Shown here: piece by piece, positions 48,199 to 57,229 of the stretch
Layout: every line of letters begins with the position of its first letter
Numbering within the stretch: position 1 is the first letter of the stretch
Origin: Lachnospiraceae bacterium YSD2013
GTDB taxonomy: Bacteria; Bacillota; Clostridia; Lachnospirales; Lachnospiraceae
Assembly (NCBI GenBank): GCA_900100895.1
Contig: FMTX01000013.1
Coordinates: 108,105-172,104, forward strand
DNA length: 64,000 nt
Direction of reading: 5' to 3'
Position numbers and translations under genes: made by a program
The notes under the pieces: generated by a model
Seen by the model: only the letters and a program-made list of their open reading frames with translations
Told to the model about the DNA's origin: nothing
Databases searched by the model: none

Positions 48199-49644
48199 CT
48201 AGTTATGTAATCTTTTGTCAATTTCATCCACCAGCTCTTTATATTTCTTCTCATCTATAATGTATTTCTTTTTAATAATGAGAAAAGCTATGCCGATTGC
48301 AATAATCGGAACGGATGCGATACCCATTCTTAAGATGAATCTCTGTGCGCCGGTGGCGGTCGCTATGAAACTGTCTGCGCCGGCAATGGCAGCTTCTTTG
48401 GTGATTTCACCCGTACCCGACTGAATCTCGAGGTTCGAAATGTTCTGGCTGATGGCATATATTCCGCTGATGATAAGAATTAATGCCACTACTCCCTGGT
48501 CGATTGCACTTGCAAGCTTCGTCGCAAAAGAACGAACCGCGGAAATTATGCTGTCGTGTCTCTCCCCGAAACGCACCTGATCGTACTCAATCGTGTTGTT
48601 GAGCATAACAATCATCGTCATGTTGAAGAGTCCCTGAGCAAAGAAAATCATGAAACCGATTGCATTTATAAGAATCGAGTTCTTGGGCAGGATATAGCCG
48701 ACACTTAAGAAAAGAAGGTAGCCCGCAACCGTCATGGCTGTGGAAACCGCAATAATCTTCGCTCTCGAAAACTTCGCTGCGATTGAAGCAAAGCCCGCTT
48801 CCGACACGAGCGTTCCGAGTCCGTACATAACCGTGAACCAGAAGACGAGGTTGCCGCCTACGGAATACCCGAACTCGAAGTAAAAGAAGTTCATGCCTAT
48901 CATAATAAGAAGGTTGTTGCCTATCTGAAAAAGAAGACATGCGATGCCGATGGCCACGAGCTGATCGTTACGCAGGAAAATCTTAAACATGTCCTTTAAG
49001 GAAAGAACTTCTTTGTTGTCCTGTCTCGGAGGTTCTTTGACTCCGAAAAAGGTAAGCAGCTGGAAGCATAAGAAGCAGCTTGCGATTACGATTGCCGCGA
49101 TTCTGTATGCTTTGACCGCGTTGCCTGCTATCATGTCGGGGAGAAGACCCGCCACGGAAAACTGTCCGATGCAGATGAAGATGCCTTGGATGGTCACAAG
49201 CGCGTTACGTTCTTTGGCATCGGAGCTAAGCGCGGGAAGCAGTCCCCAGTAGGAAATGTCGTTCATGGTGTAAGTCATTCCCCAGAGCAGGTACCCTATG
49301 CCAAAGAAAGCAACGAATCCCCAGCCTTCGGGCCTGATTGTAAACAGACCGATGATAACCAACGCGTTTAAGATAACGCCGAGGAGAATCCAGGGCTTGA
49401 ACTTGCCGGATTTGAGTCTCGCGTTCTCTATGATGATGCCCATGAGAGGGTCATTGACCGCATCCCAGAGGAGGCATACCACCACGATTGCCGAGATTGT
49501 TGCAAACTGGGCAACCGTGAGTTTCATCGTGTACTGAATATAGGTAAGCAGGAACATGCTCACGAGCGTATAGGCCATGTCGCGGCCGGTTGCGCCTACG
49601 CAGTAGCTCCATTTTGTTCTTTTGTCGAGTTTGCGGTTGCCCAT
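48199..49644 (-). CDS. Sugar:cation symporter of the GPH (MelB-like) family
   Basis: 481 aa with 12 expected membrane helices. The N-terminal half carries the GPH signature region AVNDPLMGIIIENARLKSGKFKPW (quoted in part; Asp-rich cation site between helices 2 and 3). It imports glycosides with Na+ or H+. It lies 3 bases downstream of the GH3 beta-glucosidase gene, so uptake of a beta-glucoside or oligosaccharide followed by cytoplasmic hydrolysis is likely. Specific substrate unknown. Confidence 0.88.
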   Translation of the reverse strand: MGNRKLDKRTKWSYCVGATGRDMAYTLVSMFLLTYIQYTMKLTVAQFATISAIVVVCLLWDAVNDPLMGIIIENARLKSGKFKPWILLGVILNALVIIGLFTIRPEGWGFVAFFGIGYLLWGMTYTMNDISYWGLLPALSSDAKERNALVTIQGIFICIGQFSVAGLLPDMIAGNAVKAYRIAAIVIASCFLCFQLLTFFGVKEPPRQDNKEVLSLKDMFKIFLRNDQLVAIGIACLLFQIGNNLLIMIGMNFFYFEFGYSVGGNLVFWFTVMYGLGTLVSEAGFASIAAKFSRAKIIAVSTAMTVAGYLLFLSVGYILPKNSILINAIGFMIFFAQGLFNMTMIVMLNNTIEYDQVRFGERHDSIISAVRSFATKLASAIDQGVVALILIISGIYAISQNISNLEIQSGTGEITKEAAIAGADSFIATATGAQRFILRMGIASVPIIAIGIAFLIIKKKYIIDEKKYKELVDEIDKRLHN

Positions 49645-49647
49645 CGA

Positions 49648-52080
49648 TTAAGCCTCCTTTTTGGCAAAGAATCTTGCCAATGCTTTCAGGTAGTGTCTGT
49701 TGGCATTAAGAACGAGTACGTCACAAAGTTTCTTGGAAATCATACCGCCGCTGTTGGCTATAAGACCTTCGAGGTTGCCTTCTTCGAGGCCCATTTTGAG
49801 CATCTTGAAGGAGGGGTCCGTTTTCTTTTTACCCGGGAACATGAAGCCGATGGCTATGTTCAGGATGAGTCTGAAGATTCTTCCGAAGAGACTCTTTCGA
49901 GTTACATCTCCGAGGGCGCAGGTGAGATCGAAGTCGCCTCTTCTTCTGTTACGGAAGTTTGTCAGCGGGCGACCGTAAAGAGCTTCGAACTGTTCGCGGG
50001 AGATGTCCATACCTTCGGGCTGTGGCTTGAAGTAGTCAGGGAAAAGTTCACGCTCGTCGCGGAAGTACTTGTCGCCTTGAACTACAATCTGAGTCTTGAG
50101 TCGGATGTCTCTTACCGAAGCCGCTGCCGCAATGGTGTATACGCCTGCGATGGTGGCAAAAGAATTCTTATAGACGTCAAATACGCTGAATGAACGGGCG
50201 TTAAGCGGTATGGTAACCGTCTTTTCTTCGTCGGGGTTAAGGAATACTTTCTTGAAGCCTTTGAGTTCGATGGCGCTTCTTAGGAAGTTTTCTTTGTCCG
50301 GGAGAATATAGAGCTGGATGGTCTCGGCGCCTGCTACGGTTCCGGTGTTCTTGACGGTGACCTGAACTTCGATGTCGTTACCCTCGAAGACTTCGGGCGC
50401 CTTGATGTCGGTATATGCAAATGTTGTGTAGGATAAGCCGTAGCCGAAGGGGTAACGTACGGGAACGTTATAGGTCTCGTAGTAGCGATATCCTACATAG
50501 ATGCTCTCGCGATATTCAACGTCGTCGTGAGGCGCTGCAAAGTTGCGGTGAGCGGGAGTGTGCTTAATGTCGAGAGGCATTGTCTCGGCAAGCTTACCGG
50601 AAGGGTTCGCTACGCCCGATACGAGGTCGGCTACAGATTCGCCGACTGCCTGGCCGCCGAGGTACATGTGAAGGATTGCGGACACTTTGCCTTCCCAGGA
50701 AAAGTCCATGGGAGCGCCGCCGAAACTTACGACAGCAATGTCTTTTTGATCTGCTATGCCCGAGATTGCCTCGAGGAGCTCGGTCTGGTTGCCGGGAATG
50801 TTTATGTCAGTTCTGTCATATCCTTCGCCTTCGTAGGATTCCGTGAGGCCCAGGAAGAACAGGATTGTGGTGCGGTTTCTTTGATAGTTCTTAAGGACGG
50901 TGTCGATGGCTTCTTTGGCCAGGGCAGTGTCTGTTACGTCGGTGTCGTTGCTGTAGCCCTTGGTATAGATTACGGTGTAGCCTGCGTCCTGAAGGGATTC
51001 GATTGCGTTCTTCTTAAAGGTCGCGTTGATGTGGCTGCTACCGCCGCCCTGGAAACGCATATTGTCGGCAAGCTCACCGATGATGATTATGTCGCGGTCC
51101 TTGGAGACTGGAAGAGCACCGTCGTTCTTAAGGAGAACTGCGCATTCGTCCTCCAGACGGCGGGCGAGGTCATTGTGAGCCTTGAAATCGACTTCTGTGA
51201 GTGTAGCTGCGTCTGAGCGCTCTGCAAGCTCTGTAAAGTTCTTGAGAACCGCTCCTGCCCACTTGTCGAGTTCTGCGTCGGTGATTTCGCCTCTTTCATA
51301 GGCTTTTTTCAATTCCTTGGTGTGGAAGCCTGAGCCGTCGGGCATTTCAAGGTTGAGGCCTGACTTGAAGCACTTTACGACATCGTTGGTCGCGCCCCAG
51401 TCGGAAACTACTGCGCCGTTATAGCCCCAGTCGTCTCTGAGGATTTCTGTAAGCAAGTGCTTGTTATTAGAGGCGAATTCACCGTTTATGCGGTTGTAGG
51501 AGCACATAAGCGTTGTAGGATTGGCTTCTTTGACCGCTGTTTCAAAAGCTGCAAGGTAAATCTCTCTGAGAGCGCGCTCGTCTACCTCAGAGTTTGAGGT
51601 CATGCGTCTTGTCTCCTGAGAGTTGGCTGCGAAGTGCTTGAGGCTGGTGCCGACACCTTCTTTTTGCATTGAGTTGATAAAAGAACTTGCGAGCTTTCCT
51701 GCAAGCAAAGGATCTTCGCTGTAATATTCAAAGTTGCGTCCGCAGAGGGGCGAACGTTTAATGTTCGTGCCGGGGCCGAGAACGATTGCGACGTTTTCTT
51801 TCTTGGCTTCCTGCGCTATTGCTGTGGCCATGGCTGCCGTCACTTCGGGGTTCCAGCTTGATGCGGCCGCACAGGCGGTTGGGAAGCATGTGGCGGGTAT
51901 ACTGTTCTCAATGTCGCCGTGCTTCTCGACAGCAACCTTTCTAAGTCCGTGAGGGCCGTCGGTCATGCATATCTTCGGAATCTTACCGTTGCAGTCGTAT
52001 GTGTGCCATGCGCCGTCGCCGGTTAAGAGTCTGATTTTCTCGTCGGTTGTCAGGTTCTTGAGTGTCTGCTCGATGTTCAT
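49648..52080 (-). CDS. GH3 family beta-glucosidase
   Basis: 810 aa without signal peptide, so cytoplasmic. Domain 1 barrel (about 1-300) with CMTDGPHGLRK, the motif LKHFAANSQETRR and the nucleophile region NGAVVSDWGATND. Domain 2 alpha/beta sandwich (about 320-530, IIIGELADNMRFQGGGSSH), and a fibronectin-III-like domain (about 570-690, VQVTVKNTGTVAGAETIQLY). The last about 110 residues (FRNRRRGDFDLT to the end) are an extra tail with a hydrophobic stretch (LILNIAIGFMFPG). Co-transcribed with the symporter; divergent AraC regulator. Confidence 0.92.
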   Translation of the reverse strand: MNIEQTLKNLTTDEKIRLLTGDGAWHTYDCNGKIPKICMTDGPHGLRKVAVEKHGDIENSIPATCFPTACAAASSWNPEVTAAMATAIAQEAKKENVAIVLGPGTNIKRSPLCGRNFEYYSEDPLLAGKLASSFINSMQKEGVGTSLKHFAANSQETRRMTSNSEVDERALREIYLAAFETAVKEANPTTLMCSYNRINGEFASNNKHLLTEILRDDWGYNGAVVSDWGATNDVVKCFKSGLNLEMPDGSGFHTKELKKAYERGEITDAELDKWAGAVLKNFTELAERSDAATLTEVDFKAHNDLARRLEDECAVLLKNDGALPVSKDRDIIIIGELADNMRFQGGGSSHINATFKKNAIESLQDAGYTVIYTKGYSNDTDVTDTALAKEAIDTVLKNYQRNRTTILFFLGLTESYEGEGYDRTDINIPGNQTELLEAISGIADQKDIAVVSFGGAPMDFSWEGKVSAILHMYLGGQAVGESVADLVSGVANPSGKLAETMPLDIKHTPAHRNFAAPHDDVEYRESIYVGYRYYETYNVPVRYPFGYGLSYTTFAYTDIKAPEVFEGNDIEVQVTVKNTGTVAGAETIQLYILPDKENFLRSAIELKGFKKVFLNPDEEKTVTIPLNARSFSVFDVYKNSFATIAGVYTIAAAASVRDIRLKTQIVVQGDKYFRDERELFPDYFKPQPEGMDISREQFEALYGRPLTNFRNRRRGDFDLTCALGDVTRKSLFGRIFRLILNIAIGFMFPGKKKTDPSFKMLKMGLEEGNLEGLIANSGGMISKKLCDVLVLNANRHYLKALARFFAKKEA

Positions 52081-52205
52081 AGTTGTACCTCTCTCAATCT
52101 ACGTTTTGTGCTTTCTCCCCTATTGTTCCACTTTAACATGGAATCTAAGTTTCAAATATCACTTTTGTTCTTTTTATATTCGTTTTGTTATGCTATTATT
52201 TTCTC

Positions 52206-52928
52206 ATGAAGAATCGATTCGAAACCATCAACCGAGATGAAAACTCGCTTTCCATGGAGCGTGAGACCGGCGTTGTCCACTCTGCTTTCAGCCGCGAGTA
52301 CGAACTGTTTGAGTGCATCAAAGCGGGTAATCCTGCGTTGGTGCGTGACAAAGCTCAAGCCTACCTCAATGAAGGGATCACCATGGGCTTTCTTTCGCGC
52401 GACAACCTCAAGCAGTATCGCTACTGGGCCATCTCCACCATCGCCGTCGCCATTCACTACGCAATTCTCGGCGGCATGGACGAGACGGACGCCTTCAACC
52501 TCAGCGACGAGTATATTCGATACATTGATTCAGCCGCTTCGCCCGAGGCCATAGTCAATTATCTTTTGGAAAAAGCAGAAGACCTGACCTACGGTGTCTT
52601 CAACTCCAAAGCAAACCGCGCCTTCTCCCCCGCCATCCGCCGTTGCATCCACTACATCCACGTTCATCTCTATAAGAAAATAACAACCGACACCCTCGCA
52701 GCAGAGTGTCGGTTATCAAGAAGCTATTTATCAGTTTTGTTCAAGCGTGAAATGGGTGTACCCATCCACGAATATGTCCTCGGCGAAAAGCTCGAAGCCG
52801 CCCGCATAATGATGTCCGAAGGTGTGTCGTTATCTGAGATTGCCTATAGACTTTCTTTTTGCTCCGAGACACATTTTATTGGGGCGTATAAGAAGAGGTA
52901 TGGGGATACGCCGGGGAAAAGAAAATAA
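52206..52928 (+). CDS. AraC family transcriptional regulator
   Basis: 240 aa from the ATG at 52206. C-terminal double helix-turn-helix (about 140-240): CIHYIHVHLYKKITTDTLAA, LSRSYLSVLFKREMGVPIHE, then LSEIAYRLSFCSETHFIGAY and the closing GDTPGKRK. The N-terminal about 130 residues lack a cupin and form a helical ligand domain. It faces the GH3-symporter operon and very likely controls it by responding to its sugar. No clear ribosome site precedes the start; the mRNA may be leaderless or start elsewhere. Confidence 0.9.
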   Translation: MKNRFETINRDENSLSMERETGVVHSAFSREYELFECIKAGNPALVRDKAQAYLNEGITMGFLSRDNLKQYRYWAISTIAVAIHYAILGGMDETDAFNLSDEYIRYIDSAASPEAIVNYLLEKAEDLTYGVFNSKANRAFSPAIRRCIHYIHVHLYKKITTDTLAAECRLSRSYLSVLFKREMGVPIHEYVLGEKLEAARIMMSEGVSLSEIAYRLSFCSETHFIGAYKKRYGDTPGKRK

Positions 52929-53035
52929 GATACCCTATGTTATTAAAAACACGATATTTTCGGGCTTTTTCGACAACTAAAAGTAGTTTTCAAAACCACT
53001 TATTTCTTCGCTTTTCTGAAATATTACAGCGCCGT

Positions 53036-53064
53036 TTGGTTTCTAACAATCCTGTTAGGATAAT
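53036..53064 (+). promoter_or_regulatory. Predicted promoter of the RiPP precursor gene
   Basis: TTGGTT (53036-53041), 17-base spacer, GATAAT (53059-53064). A small dyad ATCCT/AGGAT (53049-53053, 53057-53061) overlaps the spacer and -10 and could bind a repressor. The leader to the ATG is about 70 bases, ending in a strong AAGGAGG site. Confidence 0.55.
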
Positions 53065-53140
53065 TGCGTAACACTTGTTTTTTTAATAAGATGACTGCAT
53101 CAAACTACAACACACACATTTCGTAAGGAGGAATTGAAAG

Positions 53141-53350
53141 ATGAAGAAGTGGAATAACCCCGAAATTGCTATACTTGAAGTTACCAAGACTGAAAACGGT
53201 AAATGTGACTTAGTTCCCGAATATGGTTCAGGAAAAATTGGCCGTGTTAGCTATGAATACTATATTTCATGGGGTCACCCCGTAGAAGAATCCGGAAAGG
53301 GCGACGATCTTACTTCACCTACCGATGATGCTTCTAACATGAACTCATAA
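53141..53350 (+). CDS. Lasso-peptide-like RiPP precursor
   Basis: 69 aa, ribosome site TAAGGAGG. The leader MKKWNNPEIAILEVTKT fits the Firmicutes lasso pattern (aromatic, x2, Pro, x, hydrophobic, then a Leu/Val stretch and a conserved Thr). The Thr17 rule (Thr two before the core) puts Asn19 as core residue 1 and Glu27 as residue 9, a possible 9-membered ring; starting at Gly20 gives Glu at 8, as in microcin J25, with the same VPEY run. The tail from Tyr28 to Ser69 is long (about 42 residues) and contains an acidic, Ser/Thr-rich end (GDDLTSPTDDASN). Directly upstream of a synthetase-like cyclase. Lasso class is inference; another RiPP type is possible. Confidence 0.65.
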   Translation: MKKWNNPEIAILEVTKTENGKCDLVPEYGSGKIGRVSYEYYISWGHPVEESGKGDDLTSPTDDASNMNS

Positions 53351-53378
53351 TAGTTGCTGTTATTCTTTTAGCAAAAGT

Positions 53379-53414
53379 AAGCTCACCTACAATTGTTTAG
53401 GTGAGCTTTTCTTT
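53379..53414 (+). terminator. Terminator between the precursor and cyclase genes
   Basis: AAGCTCACCTA (53379-53389) pairs with TAGGTGAGCTT (53398-53408), followed by TTCTTTTTT. It would keep precursor mRNA more abundant than cyclase mRNA; a TATAAT at 53432-53437 may also give the cyclase its own weak promoter. Confidence 0.85.
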
Positions 53415-53475
53415 TTTCATTATCGATATGATATAATTGATTTAGCATGATTGTTAAGAAAGGCGTCTGCACAAT

Positions 53476-55383
53476 ATGAGCGGTATCTATGGAATAGCAT
53501 CTTTGAATAAAGTTGAACCTTCCTGTTATTCGAATCTCATAAAATGGAACGACAGTTACGGTAATTTACCTTCAGTTTCACACACCGGCAATACCCTGTT
53601 TATGGGTATCAAGCCTGAATCTTTTAAAAATAGTGTATCAAATTCAGAAGCTTATATTTCTAAGTCTGATAAACAAATCGGCGTAGCAGACTGTCTTATA
53701 TATTCAGCCGTTAAAGAGAACTTATCTGACGAACAATTTCTATTTAATGAAATCAAAACAAACGGCATCGACATTATTGCAGACATAAACGGTGATTTTG
53801 CCGGTGCAATATGGAATGAATCCGAAAGGGAACTTCTTCTTTTCAGAGATCATTTAGGTGTGCGTCCCTTATACTACTACAAAGATGATAATAAAGTTAT
53901 TTTTTCTTCCGACATCCGCGGAATAACCTCCTTAGCTGATGTAGATACATCAATAGATGAAAATTGGATTTACTATAATACCGTTAATATTTTTCGTCCT
54001 TCACCCACGGATACAGAGTATAAGCTTATAAAATGTGTTCCTCCCGGAGGATATATATCTTTTTCTTTTGTTGGTGAACATATAAATTCACTCACAGGAC
54101 ACTATTGGATTCCCGGTTGCAAAAAGTACAAATTTAAAAATCGAAAAGCCTATTCGAAAGAGTTAAGAAAACTTGTGGAAGATGCTGTTAAAATACGTGC
54201 TACAGTCTCCGCCTTTCCTATTGGTGCAGAACTTTCAGGCGGTTTGGATTCAGGTGTTATTGCACTTTTGCTGGCAAATATGAAAAAGGATTGCTTTTAT
54301 TATTCCTGGTCTCCTTCGCCCGATATACTCGATTATGCAGAGGGCGATGAACGCTTAATAATAAAGGACATATGTGATAAAGCCAATATAAAATGTAATT
54401 ATGGTGGCCTTTCAGTCAGTTTTCTTGACCACAACCAGATAAAAGAACGATATCCCCTCATTTATGACCAAGAAGCAGATAATATGGCTTTTCCATATAA
54501 ATATGCTTTCCCCAGTTTCGTTAATACAACAGAAATATATGAAACAGCTGCAACCATGCAGGAGCATAATATCAGATTAGTATTCTGTGGTCACAGCGGC
54601 GATGAAGGAATAAGCCATCGCTCCAATCCATTCGAGTTGGTTTATAATCATGAGTTTTATCGCTATCTAAGGCTTATGTTTTCTCGAAGTCATGGTAAGA
54701 AGCATAGATTTATCAATACTTTGAATCTTATCAAACAAAATTTAGCAATTGCGCATAGTTCCCTTCTTAAACCCATTCCGCGTAACGAAGCAGGATATAG
54801 CATTTTAAACAAAGACTTTATCAAACAGTTAAACCCCAAAGAACAACACTTTCTGTTTGCTTACGACCCCAAGACATATATTCGAAGTGGTGGCATAAGA
54901 AACAGATTCGATGTGGTTTCATTTTATAGCGCTGCTGTTGGTATTAGATATCTTTTCCCCTTTGCTGATTATAGATTAATCGATTTTGCTTTAGGCATAC
55001 CAAGATATCTTTATCATAGCCGCTATTTGAATAGATTTGTATTCAGAGAAGCATTCAAGGATTTGATGCCTAAATCCTTATATAACCTTCGGGAAAAGGA
55101 AAATACCAGTTATAGAAATCTTCCGCAAGAAGCTATTGGCGAGAAAAAACCTGATATGACCGATGAAAGATTTGTTAATGCGCGTAGAGAAATACTAAAT
55201 CACCTAAATAAGAGCTATTGGGAACGTTTTCTCGACTACAGTGCTTTGGAGTCATGGATTTTAGGAAAATATTCTCCTCAGGATGACGAATCCATTATGA
55301 GAGCTATCAGTAAATGTTTTCAAGTCGAAAATGTGGTTAAGCGCTCCAGAGAAGTAAATACTGCTTTCCCGACACAATTATAG
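53476..55383 (+). CDS. Asparagine-synthetase-like RiPP cyclase (lasso cyclase type)
   Basis: 635 aa. Class B asparagine synthetase fold: an N-terminal glutaminase-like domain (about 1-200) that starts MSGIYG, so the catalytic Cys at position 2 is absent and no ammonia can be made from glutamine. The C-terminal AMP-forming domain (about 215-570) keeps the pyrophosphate loop ELSGGLDSGV (about 252-261). This combination is that of McjC-type lasso cyclases and beta-lactam synthetases, which form amide bonds from an adenylated carboxylate. AT-rich, with AAA/ATA codons unlike the housekeeping genes, suggesting transfer. No B1/B2 lasso genes are near. Followed by a terminator. Confidence 0.82.
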   Translation: MSGIYGIASLNKVEPSCYSNLIKWNDSYGNLPSVSHTGNTLFMGIKPESFKNSVSNSEAYISKSDKQIGVADCLIYSAVKENLSDEQFLFNEIKTNGIDIIADINGDFAGAIWNESERELLLFRDHLGVRPLYYYKDDNKVIFSSDIRGITSLADVDTSIDENWIYYNTVNIFRPSPTDTEYKLIKCVPPGGYISFSFVGEHINSLTGHYWIPGCKKYKFKNRKAYSKELRKLVEDAVKIRATVSAFPIGAELSGGLDSGVIALLLANMKKDCFYYSWSPSPDILDYAEGDERLIIKDICDKANIKCNYGGLSVSFLDHNQIKERYPLIYDQEADNMAFPYKYAFPSFVNTTEIYETAATMQEHNIRLVFCGHSGDEGISHRSNPFELVYNHEFYRYLRLMFSRSHGKKHRFINTLNLIKQNLAIAHSSLLKPIPRNEAGYSILNKDFIKQLNPKEQHFLFAYDPKTYIRSGGIRNRFDVVSFYSAAVGIRYLFPFADYRLIDFALGIPRYLYHSRYLNRFVFREAFKDLMPKSLYNLREKENTSYRNLPQEAIGEKKPDMTDERFVNARREILNHLNKSYWERFLDYSALESWILGKYSPQDDESIMRAISKCFQVENVVKRSREVNTAFPTQL

Positions 55384-55390
55384 AGCATAG

Positions 55391-55422
55391 AAAAAGTCTT
55401 GGTGTTTCTCCAAGACTTTTTT
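55391..55422 (+). terminator. Terminator after the cyclase gene
   Basis: AAAAAGTCTTGG (55391-55402) pairs with CCAAGACTTTTT (55410-55421); T-run follows and the A-run before would serve the opposite strand as well. Confidence 0.9.
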
Positions 55423-55472
55423 GTTATCATATTTTGTTCTTAACCGAGAAGTCTTTTTGGTGCCCAAGCCCC

Positions 55473-56867
55473 CTATTTAAACGGCACAAATTCTAGGTAC
55501 ACATACTCATACTTCCCAAGTATATCCTTAGCCTCTGCCTCGGAAATGACCTTAAACGAATCATCAAATACCTGCGTAAGATACTCTGCCGGTAATGTCT
55601 TCGAATAGTACCATATGGTCTGTGGATTGCCGGCTTCATCCGGCTCATTGATTTGTATCACGGTTTCTTTGTGCTTATAGATTCCGTTATCGGGCTGCCA
55701 GAATGAATGCGCTACTGTAAAGCCATCAGGCGTGCTCACATTGTCGATGACTCCGTCCTTGGTAAGCTTATAGAATTTTCTGGACCATCCGTCATACTTT
55801 TGTATCGAGCCGCCATCAAATATTGTGTAGATATCGTATATTCTACCTCGCCAGTCAGGATTATTAGCAACAGGATTCTCCCCAAAAAGCAACTCTTCCG
55901 TTCCGTCTCCATCGATATCCTGAATAAGATAGCCCAGCTGCTGATAGTCTTTATTGATGCCACGAAATTCAAGACTCAACTGAACTATGTCAGTAAGTAT
56001 AAGCCTGTCGCTCTCTCCGTCAAGTACTGCCTGTGCCGCATCAATAATGTCTTGATAAGACATATTCATTTGCGAATATCTGATGTCTGAAAGGGCAAAA
56101 GAACCGTCCAAATTATAGTGTAAGTCGGCCATCACCACCGGCCAGTCATTATAATACTGCGGGTAGGCCTCGCCTTCCTCCATAAAGCCGACAGAAAATG
56201 TCACAACTATATTGTTGCCCTTAATCTCCGTGGAGTAAATGTCGCCAAAGAAATAATTCTCTTTATCCGGATTCTGTTCTCCATACCATTTAGAAATTTC
56301 ATCAACAAACTCGGTATAATCAGGGGCGTGATAATTCAGCTGGCCACGTTTCTTTTCATATATCGAGAGTTCCATCTGTAAACAACCGGTTCCCGCGCCC
56401 TTGCAGGTTACCAACGCCAATTCATCGTTTCCGTCTCCATCATAATCCGTAAGCGCAAAGTCAGGATCAAAAATCTGCGGCCCGCCAAGCTTATCTTCAA
56501 GAAGATAAAAATCATCACCTTCCCTGAATATCAAGTCCCACATGTTAACTGCATATATGCTCGCATTGTACTCATTTTTAGTCGTTAAAAGTACAATCTT
56601 CCCCTCATCCCACTCAGTTCCCTTATATGAAGCTTCGATGTAGTTCTCGGCGTTATCGAGCATTTCAAGCGTAATGTCAGAAAAGTTAAATTCATATTCT
56701 GACTCAATCTCATCGGGAAGAGAATTACTTGTACTTGTCTGTTCATTGTTGTCAGCTTTCTCTTCAACACTTACTTCTGAAGTTGATATCGATTCTGTTG
56801 AAGTTTTCGCTGTGCATGCTGATAACAGTAGAGAAATTAAGATTATAGAAAAGACTTTCTTTTTCAT
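55473..56867 (-). CDS. Lipoprotein with DGDG calcium-type repeats
   Basis: 464 aa. Lipoprotein signal with lipobox LLSAC (Cys18), Ser/Thr/Glu-rich linker (about 19-60), then two EF-hand-like/FG-GAP-like motifs: ALTDYDGDGNDELALV (about 145) and YLIQDIDGDGTEELLFGEN (about 310). Function unknown. The second half resembles the lipoprotein at 57230-58666 (shared DIDGDG..ELL.GEN, IYD.YT, GW.R..Y.LT), so they are paralogues, although this one lies just outside the island repeat. Confidence 0.85.
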   Translation of the reverse strand: MKKKVFSIILISLLLSACTAKTSTESISTSEVSVEEKADNNEQTSTSNSLPDEIESEYEFNFSDITLEMLDNAENYIEASYKGTEWDEGKIVLLTTKNEYNASIYAVNMWDLIFREGDDFYLLEDKLGGPQIFDPDFALTDYDGDGNDELALVTCKGAGTGCLQMELSIYEKKRGQLNYHAPDYTEFVDEISKWYGEQNPDKENYFFGDIYSTEIKGNNIVVTFSVGFMEEGEAYPQYYNDWPVVMADLHYNLDGSFALSDIRYSQMNMSYQDIIDAAQAVLDGESDRLILTDIVQLSLEFRGINKDYQQLGYLIQDIDGDGTEELLFGENPVANNPDWRGRIYDIYTIFDGGSIQKYDGWSRKFYKLTKDGVIDNVSTPDGFTVAHSFWQPDNGIYKHKETVIQINEPDEAGNPQTIWYYSKTLPAEYLTQVFDDSFKVISEAEAKDILGKYEYVYLEFVPFK

Positions 56868-56949
56868 AGAATTGTTATACCCCTTATATATAGCTCTTCA
56901 CATATTATTGTATTCTATTTTTCAGGTAAAAGAAAGAAGACAAAAAAAG

Positions 56950-56976
56950 AAGCCTAGAAACAATGTTTCTAAGCTT
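56950..56976 (+). repeat. Hairpin matching the integrase-side terminator, left flank of the island
   Basis: Stem 56950-56961 with 56965-56976 (one mismatch). The same arrangement is found before the right repeat (63463-63476 with 63481-63494), starting AAGCCT in both, followed about 10-15 bases later by the 21-bp repeat. It looks like the end of another integrase gene unit that has been lost. Confidence 0.5.
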
Positions 56977-56982
56977 TCCCTA

Positions 56983-57003
56983 GAGGTGCGAGCCGGATTT
57001 GAA
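56983..57003 (+). repeat. Left attachment site of the island (copy of the tRNA-Cys 3' end)
   Basis: 21 bases identical to 63508-63528, covering the T-loop, T-stem and acceptor strand of tRNA-Cys (GAGGTGCGAGCC... read on plus). The sequences diverge directly after. Typical result of tyrosine-integrase insertion at a tRNA 3' end. The 340-base gap around it (56868-57229) holds no gene. Confidence 0.85.
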
Positions 57004-57060
57004 AACTCGTAGCCAAAAAAATACTGAAAGAAAGGAGCTTAGCGATGTCGGCATACCCTT

Positions 57061-57081
57061 GTCCGAACAGTTAGTCCGAAC
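57061..57081 (+). repeat. Tandem GTCCGAAC pair near the left end of the island
   Basis: GTCCGAAC at 57061-57068 and 57074-57081. The same word occurs twice near the right end (63430-63437, 63440-63447), inside the integrase 3' end. All are in the same orientation and 58-78 bases inside the att sites, so they are candidates for integrase arm-binding sites. Confidence 0.45.
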
Positions 57082-57229
57082 AAATGAAAAATCTGCGGAT
57101 ATCCGCAGATTTTCCTTCACAAATAATCATTCGCATATAGCCTGTAAGGGCATGCAAAAATGTATATCACTTTTTCTCCTCAAGATACAGGTTAACTCTC
57201 TTTTCCATAACATATATGCTTTGTATACA

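Noticed and set aside
53476..55383. Housekeeping asparagine synthetase B
   Set aside because: The required N-terminal catalytic Cys is replaced by Ser, and the gene follows a RiPP-like precursor.
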